Shown here one piece after another: positions 58,426 through 64,000 of a stretch of DNA of 64,000 bases. The position numbers and the translations under genes are program-made. This DNA comes from Shinella sumterensis (GTDB lineage: Bacteria; Pseudomonadota; Alphaproteobacteria; Rhizobiales; Rhizobiaceae). A model generated the notes under the pieces. The model saw only the letters and a program-made list of their open reading frames with translations. It searched no databases and was not told where the DNA came from. Numbering within the stretch: the stretch's first letter is position 1; the number at the start of each line of letters is the position of its first letter. Where the stretch lies: positions 118,636 to 182,635 of the forward strand of contig NZ_MYFN02000009.1 in NCBI RefSeq assembly GCF_004514425.2. Direction: 5' to 3'.

Positions 58426-58710
58426 ACGGGGAATATATGTTCTGTTATGCCAATTTCAACAAGAATTTGTCAAATTTTGGATTTCAAATCAAATCTTATA
58501 CCCGCCACGCCGATGAGGATGACCGCTGTGGACCTTCATGTCATTCAAGCCACCGGCTAGTGAAAATTCCGGCTCTTGACCTTCAGTCGATCGATCAAGA
58601 GGTCTGGTACTTATCCCGAGCCTGAGACTATGCCGAACCCGTTCCCCAAAGCCCGAGATTTCAAGTAGGTCAGGATCGGAGGCTCGGCATAGTCGCAGCA
58701 ATCGATGCCT
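58426..58710. other. Spacer with an 11-bp inverted repeat, no gene
   Basis: The first 80 bases are AT-rich and likely hold the rloA promoter. Further on, GACTATGCCGA (58626-58636) and TCGGCATAGTC (58684-58694) form a perfect 11-bp inverted repeat around 47 bases. It resembles a small insertion footprint or a terminator-like structure. It is not a tRNA: no anticodon arm or T-loop is present. Confidence 0.5.
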
Positions 58711-59514
58711 CTAGTGCCGCCACACCTTAACAGCGGATATCAGGAGAATGATCGCCAGCGCTGGCAGCAGCACCGCGTTCGGCACGATGCCGAGCAGCAG
58801 GCCGCCGACGAACGTGCCGACGATCGAACCGGCAGCCATGATCAGGAGAAAAGCCTTGTTGCGGCCAATGACAGAGAAGCTCTGATCACGGCTATAGCGG
58901 GTGAATCCGACCAGCATGGTTGGCAGGCTTACGGCAAGCGAAAGGCTGCCAGCGAGCTTGATGTCCGCTCCAAAGAGGAGGACCAGCGTCGGGATCAGTA
59001 GTTCGCCTCCCGCGACTCCCAGTAGCGACGCTACGATGCCGATGATGAAGCCTGCGACAACACCTGCGACGAGCTGGCTGACGCCAGTCAATAGCGGTTG
59101 GCCGGCCGTCGCATCGTGCCCGATCACCAGGACGATCGCGATCGCCACGAGCATGATGGCGATGACCTTGTAGAGTGTCTCCGACCGCAGCTTTGTTGCC
59201 CAGCCCGCACCAAACCACGCGCCGATCAAGCTTCCTGCAAGCAGATTGAGGACGATGGGCCAATTGTCGGCGATGGCGCTGAAAGGAACGGTTCCTGCCC
59301 GAAAGGGAAGCGCAGTCGCAACGACGACGAGGCTCATGGCCTTGTTGAGAATGACCGCTTCGAGGGCTGCGAAGTTGAACAACCCGATCAGGATCGGAAG
59401 ACGGAACTCGGCGCCGCCCAGACCGATGAGTCCGCCGAGCGCGCCAATAATGGCGCCTCCACCGAAAGCAGCAGCGGGATTGCGGGCATGGGATAGATTG
59501 GCGGTGTCAGTCAT
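58711..59514 (-). CDS. TauE/SafE family anion permease
   Basis: 267-aa integral membrane protein with about eight helices. FGGGAIIGALGGLIGLGGAE near the start and GFIIGIVASLLGVAGGELLI in the second half are the paired GLxGxGGG motifs of TauE/SafE transporters, which move sulfite, sulfoacetate or related anions. The ATG at 59514 is preferred; the frame upstream to 59691 runs into the divergent HIT gene. Substrate unknown. Confidence 0.9.
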   Translation of the reverse strand: MTDTANLSHARNPAAAFGGGAIIGALGGLIGLGGAEFRLPILIGLFNFAALEAVILNKAMSLVVVATALPFRAGTVPFSAIADNWPIVLNLLAGSLIGAWFGAGWATKLRSETLYKVIAIMLVAIAIVLVIGHDATAGQPLLTGVSQLVAGVVAGFIIGIVASLLGVAGGELLIPTLVLLFGADIKLAGSLSLAVSLPTMLVGFTRYSRDQSFSVIGRNKAFLLIMAAGSIVGTFVGGLLLGIVPNAVLLPALAIILLISAVKVWRH

Positions 59515-59557
59515 GGGCGATATGTATGCATAGATATCACGTGGTTGGACAGGCGGT

Positions 59558-59929
59558 ATGGCAGGCGGAAGTGTGGAAAATTGTCGGTGGTGCCTTGCGA
59601 ATGGATTGACCGGAGGTGAGCCCGCGGCGAGCAATCGATCGCAGTACATGATGCTGAAGCCGACTTTGCCGAACCCATCCGCGATGATCATTCCCTTCCG
59701 CCATGTCGAGACGCCATTCGAGTTCGCCCCGGAAGAATGGTCCGACCTTGGTGAGATGCTGGTGGAGGCGAAACGCCGGCTCGATCAATTCCAGCCCGAT
59801 GGATTTACGATCGGATGGAACGTCGGAGCAACTGGTGGCCAGCACATCTTCCATGCGCATATGCATGTCGTGTGCCGATATGAACAGGATGCCAAGGCTG
59901 GCCTCGGCATCCGCGATTTCCTGAGATGA
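59558..59929 (+). CDS. HIT-family hydrolase
   Basis: 123-aa nucleotide hydrolase or transferase with the histidine triad HIFHAHMHVV near residue 96. Preceding elements YMMLKPTLPNPSAMIIPFRH and WSDLGEMLVEAKRRLDQF fit the HIT fold. An N-terminal CRWC could bind zinc. It diverges from the TauE gene across 43 bp and converges on the DUF6428 gene. Specific substrate unknown. Confidence 0.85.
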   Translation: MAGGSVENCRWCLANGLTGGEPAASNRSQYMMLKPTLPNPSAMIIPFRHVETPFEFAPEEWSDLGEMLVEAKRRLDQFQPDGFTIGWNVGATGGQHIFHAHMHVVCRYEQDAKAGLGIRDFLR

Positions 59930-59944
59930 CCGCAGACGCGCCAC

Positions 59945-60463
59945 TCAGGCACAGCATTTTGTGCTGGGTGCCGCAGGTCCGCAGCAGGAGTCCGCGGCTA
60001 TGGCCTTCTCGGCCAGCCAACGATCGCGCGGCTTGCAGCTCGATACCCGTGCGGCGAGTGCCACCTCGAACCGGTCTCCAGCCAGGCGCGGCAACGACGC
60101 GCAATAGAGCGCCATCGGCCGGCTTCCGTCGCTGACCTCGAAGGTGAGCTTGGCCGCCGGATCAAGCCGGACGTGGTCGGAGACCTTGCGGATGATCGCG
60201 GAGAACTTCGCCGCCGGCATGTGGTCTCGGCCGTTTTCGTCGATATCCCAGAGCTGAATGAACATCTCCGACCAGGCTTCTGGATTGGCGCCGCAGTCGA
60301 GTGCCGAGAATGCGCCCGCTTTGACCTCGGTGACATGGTAGCCCGCCTTCACCGGCTGACCTTCGTAGAGAAACACCAGCGGCGCTTCCGGCGCGGCCGC
60401 CAGCCCATCGAGAAGCTGGCCAAGCGTGATATCGGTGGAAACAGCCTTGTCGATTGCGGTCAT
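59945..60463 (-). CDS. DUF6428 family protein
   Basis: 172-aa protein, MTAIDKAVSTDITLGQLLDG, then APLVFLYEGQPVKAGYHVTE and SALDCGANPEAWSEMFIQLW, ending in Cys-rich ADSCCGPAAPSTKCCA. GGAG lies before the ATG. Proteins of this family are recurrently encoded next to ArsR regulators, as here, and the terminal CC pairs suggest thiophilic metal or arsenite binding. The exact role is unproven. Confidence 0.82.
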   Translation of the reverse strand: MTAIDKAVSTDITLGQLLDGLAAAPEAPLVFLYEGQPVKAGYHVTEVKAGAFSALDCGANPEAWSEMFIQLWDIDENGRDHMPAAKFSAIIRKVSDHVRLDPAAKLTFEVSDGSRPMALYCASLPRLAGDRFEVALAARVSSCKPRDRWLAEKAIAADSCCGPAAPSTKCCA

Positions 60464-60475
60464 GTGCGCTACTCC

Positions 60476-60506
60476 TATTGTTCAATGATTCAAGGATTGT
60501 TGAAAT
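60476..60506. promoter_or_regulatory. Candidate ArsR operator in the divergent spacer
   Basis: The 43-bp gap between DUF6428 and arsR contains ATTGTTCAATGATTCAAG and then GATTGTTGAAAT. TTCAA and TTGAA half-sites flank the centre symmetrically, and ATTGTT is repeated directly. ArsR dimers bind AT-rich imperfect palindromes of this kind, so both divergent genes are probably repressed from here. Confidence 0.6.
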
Positions 60507-60875
60507 ATGGACGAACGTCAAGCCCTCACCTCATTCGCGGCCCTGTCGCAGGAAACCCGCCTCGCTATCGTCCGAACGCTGGTCGTCGCCGGACCGGACG
60601 GGTTGGCCGCCGGCCTAATCGCCGAGCGCATGGGCGTCTCGCCCTCGAATGTGTCCTTCCACCTGAAGGAGTTGGAGCGCTCTGGCCTCATCGCGCAGCG
60701 ACGGGAATCCCGCTCGATCGTCTACAGCGCCAGCTACGATGCGCTGGCCGATCTCGTGAAATTCCTGATGGAGGATTGCTGCGCCGGCCACCCGATGGTC
60801 CGCGAGGGCGTGGAGCGATCCGAGGGATGCTGCAAGACGGATGCTGACCAGAGCGAGGGCGACGTCGTTGCGTAA
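60507..60875 (+). CDS. ArsR-family metalloregulator
   Basis: 122-aa winged-helix repressor: ALTSFAALSQETRLAIVRTL, then IAERMGVSPSNVSFHLKELE (recognition helix) and GLIAQRRESRSIVYSASYDA. The canonical ELCVCD metal motif is absent. Instead CC pairs occur at FLMEDCCAGHP and SEGCCKTD near the C-terminus, a distribution seen in several alphaproteobacterial arsenic sensors. It diverges from DUF6428 and overlaps the following MFS gene. Confidence 0.9.
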   Translation: MDERQALTSFAALSQETRLAIVRTLVVAGPDGLAAGLIAERMGVSPSNVSFHLKELERSGLIAQRRESRSIVYSASYDALADLVKFLMEDCCAGHPMVREGVERSEGCCKTDADQSEGDVVA

Positions 60876-62085
60876 TCCGAACGTTCCCGTTGGCATCGTC
60901 GCCGCGCTCGGCCTGACCCAGATTATCGGCTACGGCACCCTCTACTATAGCTTCAGCATCCTGGCGCCCGGCATTGCAGCGGATCTCGGCATCACTGTCG
61001 CACAGGTCTTTGCCGTCTTCTCGGCCTCGCTGTTCGTTGGGGGGCTGTCAGCGCCATACATAGGGCGGCAGATGGATCGCATTGGCGCGGCATCGGTAAT
61101 GGCGATCGGCTCGGCGTTGTCTGCGCTGACCTTGATCTTATGCGCCTGGTCGCCGTCGGTGGCAGTCTTCGCGTTGGCCATTGTCCTGTTGGAGATATCG
61201 TCCGGCATGGTCCAGTACCAGGCCGCGTTCGCGGCACTGGTGGAAGCCGATCCCCGCTCCGCATCACGGAGCATCACCTATCTCACGCTGATCGCAGGAT
61301 TCGCCTCAACGATCTTTTGGCCGATTGCCACGGCGCTGCTCGGCTATCTGTCCTGGCGGGAAATCTACCTCGTCTATGCCGGGCTTAACCTTCTTGTCTG
61401 CATGCCGTTCCACCTCTGGATCGTGCGAAAGGGAAAGGTCGCAGCCGCCGGCGGAATGAGGCCGATGCGCGAGCCCGTCGTTGGGGCCATTCCTCGCGAG
61501 CGCCGCCGCGGCGCTGTCCTCGCCGTCTCGGTAGCATTCGCGCTGCTCGGCTTCACGCTTGGAGCCATGCTCGCCCATATGGTGCCGATGCTCGGTGCGC
61601 TTGGATTCGGAAGCGCCGCCGTCGTCATCGGCTCGCTGTTCGGCCCGGCGCAGGTTCTCAGCCGACTGATCAACATGATCTTCGGCACGCGGCTCGCGCC
61701 GCCCGGCCTTGCGGTTCTCTCCGCCGTCTTCATGGTGCTGAGCGTCGTCATCTTGGCGCTGTCCGGCAACTGGCTCCCCGGTGCGGTTGCCTTCTCGATT
61801 TGCCTCGGCCTTGGGTCGGGCATCAACAGCATCGCGCAGGGCAGCTTGCCGCTCTACCTGTTCGGTTCGGACGGATACGGTGCGCTTACCGGCAAGATGG
61901 CCGCCTCACGACTGGCCGCCGGCGCGGCTGCGCCGTTCGCCTTCGCAGCGACGATGGAGCAGTTCGGCATAGGCGCGTCACTCGTCTTGAGCGCCGCGCT
62001 CGGCTCGATCGGCGTTGCGGCGTTTGTCGCGGTGGCGATGGCGACGAAGCGGAGCCTCGTCGCCACACCGAGCCCGTCAAATTGA
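60868..62085 (+). CDS. MFS transporter linked to ArsR
   Basis: About 405-aa major-facilitator protein with twelve predicted helices. It begins with IVAALGLTQIIGYGTLYYSF, contains YIGRQMDRIGAASVMAIGSA (loop 2-3 motif) and ends FVAVAMATKRSLVATPSPSN. I favour the TTG at 60868, which has GAGGG 8 bases upstream and overlaps the arsR stop; an ATG at 60841 without a good site would add nine residues. Co-regulation by ArsR suggests export of arsenite or an organoarsenical, as done by other ars-linked MFS pumps. This is inference. Confidence 0.85.
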   Translation: MRNPNVPVGIVAALGLTQIIGYGTLYYSFSILAPGIAADLGITVAQVFAVFSASLFVGGLSAPYIGRQMDRIGAASVMAIGSALSALTLILCAWSPSVAVFALAIVLLEISSGMVQYQAAFAALVEADPRSASRSITYLTLIAGFASTIFWPIATALLGYLSWREIYLVYAGLNLLVCMPFHLWIVRKGKVAAAGGMRPMREPVVGAIPRERRRGAVLAVSVAFALLGFTLGAMLAHMVPMLGALGFGSAAVVIGSLFGPAQVLSRLINMIFGTRLAPPGLAVLSAVFMVLSVVILALSGNWLPGAVAFSICLGLGSGINSIAQGSLPLYLFGSDGYGALTGKMAASRLAAGAAAPFAFAATMEQFGIGASLVLSAALGSIGVAAFVAVAMATKRSLVATPSPSN

Positions 62086-62120
62086 CCGCAACCAACAGGC
62101 ATCGTCGAAGCCTGGCCGCT

Positions 62121-62966
62121 TCACGGCTTTTGTCGAGCAATACTCCTTTTGTCGACCTCGGATGCTTGTTTCCGAGTCAGTCCGATATCATCAAGTTGGT
62201 GTTCGTCGAGCATCGACAGTGGCTGGGATCGTTGCGAGGCACCCATGCGTTGGGCTTCCTCGATAGGAAGTTCGTCCGCATCCCGCTGCAGAACCACCAT
62301 CGCCACGCCGATGATCAGCGCGGCTCCCAACCATTGCAGGGTGGTGAGGCGCTCGCCCAGAAAAAGGAACGACCCGATGACCCCGAACACCGGAATGAGG
62401 TTAAAGAAGCTGCCCGCAACGCTCGCCCGCATCGACCGGAGCGCGTACAGATAGAGCCAATAGGCAAGCGCATAGTAGAGCAGCCCCGAGAGAATGATCG
62501 TAGCGATGTCCTGGACCGGCACGGCGGCCGCGCCCGATAGATCGACCCCGGATAGTTCAAGCGGCCAGATCGCGAGCATCCAGCCGAGAGCCACGGTCTG
62601 CTGCGTGGCGACCGTGAAGAGCGGATCGGCGATGAGATTGCGCGCCAGGACCGTGTAAATCGCACAGCAAAGCACGCCCGCCAGAATCAGAGCTGTCCCC
62701 AGCTTCACGGCTGAAGACGGCTCGCCACTCCAGACGCCGCTGACCAGCAAAATCCCGCACGTCGCTAGAGCCACGAGGCCGACGAGTTGGCGATCAATTC
62801 GTTCCCTGAGAAACATCCACGCAAGGCCGAGGATGAGAATAGGCTCGAAGGCCCAGAGCAAGGCCGTGACACTCGCACTCGTCTGGGAAAGGCCGAACAT
62901 GCTGAATGTGTAGGCCCATCCGGGATTGAGAAGGCCGAGCAAGCCGATAGGCAACAACGTACGCAT
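62121..62966 (-). pseudogene. EamA/DMT-family transporter lacking its N-terminus
   Basis: The 281-codon frame begins MRTLLPIGLLGLLNPGWAYT, which corresponds to about the third helix of a ten-helix EamA protein: the next segment SVTALLWAFEPILILGLAWM normally lies after two earlier helices. The second EamA repeat (YTVLARNLIADPLFTVATQQ to GSFFNLIPVFGVIGSFLFLG) is complete. The frame stays open a little upstream but runs into the IS66-type element, which evidently removed the first 60-70 residues. An extended polar C-terminal tail is also unusual. Probably non-functional. Confidence 0.7.
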
Positions 62967-62997
62967 CCGGGGAAGGACGCCTTGCTGTTTTGAGAAT

Positions 62998-63752
62998 TTT
63001 GGTGAGGCTCCGGCTATATCGACGTCAATATAGCCAGTGTTTTACCCATGGATATCATTCGCAGCGGTCGCCCGCAGATCAGTCGGCTGGAGATTGTAGA
63101 GAAAGGTCGTCGCCGGCACTTTAGTGACGAAGCCAAGCTGGCGATTGTCGCGGAGAGCTATAGCGGACCCCAGCAGGTATCGGCGACGGCTCGTCGCCAT
63201 GAGATTACGCGCTTTCAGTTGAATAGCTGGCGCAAGGCGGTGCGGGAAGGACGGCTCGGGGGTGGTTCATTGGCTGGTTTCGTTCCCGTTGTTGCGGATT
63301 ATGACGCGGCGGCCGAGCATCCTGTTCCGGTTGCTGATCTGGAGCCTTCGGCGTCTGGTTCTGGTCGCATGGAGGTCGTGATCGCGAACGGCCGGCGCGT
63401 TGTTGTCGACCGTGATGTCGATGTGGATGCGTTGCTGCGGATCGTCCGTGGCCTTGAGGGGCTGGAATGATCGCGATCCCGACAGGTGTTCGGGTTTGGC
63501 TTGCGACGGGCTATACGGATATGCGGTGTGGGTTCCCGTCGCTGGCGCTGCGGGTGCAGGAGGTGCTGAAGCACGATCCGCTGGGTGGCCATCTGTTCTG
63601 CTTCAGGGGCAAGCGCGGCGATCTGGTCAAGATCGTCTGGCACGATGGTCAGGGGGCCTGCCTGTTTACGAAAAAGCTGGAACGAGGAAGGTTCATTTGG
63701 CCTTCGGCCGAAGGTGGCGCGGTGGCGATCTCATCGGCGCAGCTTTCCTACC
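62998..63752 (+). mobile_element. IS66-type element, 3' end interrupted (approximate limits)
   Basis: Holds tnpA and tnpB of an IS66-type element but not the large tnpC. The left limit is set near 63000, where the EamA homology ends. The right limit is set near 63752, where TnpB homology stops abruptly. Terminal repeats could not be identified with certainty. A 24-bp near-perfect palindrome (63012-63035, starting GGCTATATCGAC) lies just before tnpA. Confidence 0.55.
63048..63470 (+). CDS. tnpA: IS66-family TnpA (OrfA)
   Basis: 140-aa protein with a helix-turn-helix of the IS66/IS3 OrfA type: RRRHFSDEAKLAIVAESYSG, then VSATARRHEITRFQLNSWRK. The C-terminus RRVVVDRDVDVDALLRIVRG is the usual TnpA ending (VxVxxDVDxxALxRVLRxL). 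Its stop overlaps the tnpB start by 4 bp. There is no clear Shine-Dalgarno. Confidence 0.87.
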   Translation: MDIIRSGRPQISRLEIVEKGRRRHFSDEAKLAIVAESYSGPQQVSATARRHEITRFQLNSWRKAVREGRLGGGSLAGFVPVVADYDAAAEHPVPVADLEPSASGSGRMEVVIANGRRVVVDRDVDVDALLRIVRGLEGLE

Positions 63753-63844
63753 GTATCCCTCCGCCGAAGGCCGTCTGCCCTGATTTGCTGATTGGCTTTA
63801 AGTCCATGCCTTATGTCATGCGCTACAATCATTTCCCCCATTGA
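63467..63844 (+). CDS. tnpB: IS66-family TnpB (OrfB), C-terminus replaced
   Basis: The first about 95 residues are typical: IPTGVRVWLATGYTDMRCGF, then DPLGGHLFCFRGKRGDLVKI and WHDGQGACLFTKKLERGRFI. After SSAQLSY the expected LLEGIDWR ending is missing and unrelated residues (RIPPPKAVCPDLL) follow to a chance stop. The gene is therefore truncated, most simply by insertion of the next element at about 63750. Probably inactive. Confidence 0.82.
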   Translation: MIAIPTGVRVWLATGYTDMRCGFPSLALRVQEVLKHDPLGGHLFCFRGKRGDLVKIVWHDGQGACLFTKKLERGRFIWPSAEGGAVAISSAQLSYRIPPPKAVCPDLLIGFKSMPYVMRYNHFPH

Positions 63845-64000
63845 GGTCCTGTCCTGCGATGATCTTGGTCGCCGGCGGGATTGGTCGGACGAAGAGAAGG
63901 TTCGGATCGTCGAGGAGAGCCTGCAAGGCTTTCGGCAGGGGTCCGCGACGGCGCGGCGATATGGTTTGTCGCGGTCATTGTTGACCCGTTGGCGTCGGGA
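63813..64000 (+). CDS. Second IS66-type TnpA (partial, runs off the window)
   Basis: From ATG 63813 the frame reads MSCATIISPIEVLSCDDLGR, then RRDWSDEEKVRIVEESLQGF and ATARRYGLSRSLLTRWRR, the same OrfA helix-turn-helix as the gene to its left but clearly divergent in sequence. It is open to the right edge. It overlaps the spurious tail of the truncated tnpB, as expected if this element inserted into it. Confidence 0.75.
   Translation, partial: MSCATIISPIEVLSCDDLGRRRDWSDEEKVRIVEESLQGFRQGSATARRYGLSRSLLTRWRR

Noticed and set aside
58626..58697. tRNA-like fold ending GCA
   Set aside because: The 11-bp end stem is too long, there is no anticodon arm and no conserved T-loop or D-loop bases.

Overview
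The window looks like alphaproteobacterial DNA, most likely Hyphomicrobiales (rhizobia and relatives such as Agrobacterium, Mesorhizobium, Aminobacter or Shinella), and probably comes from a conjugative plasmid or integrative element. The reasons are the high-GC coding style, the glxA-glxBCD-glnT and soxBDAG arrangement, a Ti-plasmid-type traA/oriT/traCDG transfer region, a LuxR/LuxI pair, and a plasmid-accessory gene set (DUF736, DUF2493, DUF932, DUF1173, Toprim, methylase-helicase, large ParB). No replication genes, mating-pore (trb/virB) genes, integrase, rRNA, tRNA or CRISPR array were seen.

Region 1 (1-14708) is a C1-amine catabolism island in two divergent halves. Leftward run soxB-soxD-soxA-soxG-folD. 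Rightward run a GlxA-type regulator, an XRE-cupin regulator, glxBCD, a type III glutamine synthetase (glnT/gmaS), purU and an amidohydrolase. Together these match the N-methylglutamate route for methylamine. GmaS would make gamma-glutamylmethylamide, GlxBCD (MgsABC) would make N-methylglutamate, and the SoxBDAG-like enzyme (MgdABCD or true sarcosine oxidase) would put the methyl group on tetrahydrofolate. FolD and PurU would then release it as formate.

Region 2 (15285-27233) is quorum sensing and DNA transfer. It has LuxR, LuxI and a DUF2218-like protein, then convergent to them a zeta-toxin protein that appears to end in a BID secretion domain, with a small partner gene. The TraA relaxase-helicase follows, with two apparent BID repeats, then an oriT like that of pTi, then traC-traD-traG.

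Region 3 (27249-55428) is the accessory block, mostly on the minus strand. It includes DUF736 with a decayed inverted copy, a ParDE toxin-antitoxin pair, SLOG/DUF2493 proteins, a Toprim protein, a 1490-aa methylase-helicase, several very small genes, a GHKL ATPase, DUF932, an ArdB-like antirestriction protein, a large ParB, a DUF6884-like protein and a PAPS-reductase-like PP-loop protein. Short GC-rich hairpins of one family sit between many of these genes. Three genes between 40.2 and 47.2 kb carry single-base frameshifts and a fourth may.

Region 4 (55745-64000) is a mosaic. It holds an IS5-family element, a RloA/RloB-type two-gene defence module, a TauE/SafE permease, a HIT protein, an ArsR/DUF6428/MFS metalloregulated group, an EamA transporter lacking its N-terminus, and an IS66-type element that seems to be interrupted by a second IS66-type element running off the right edge.
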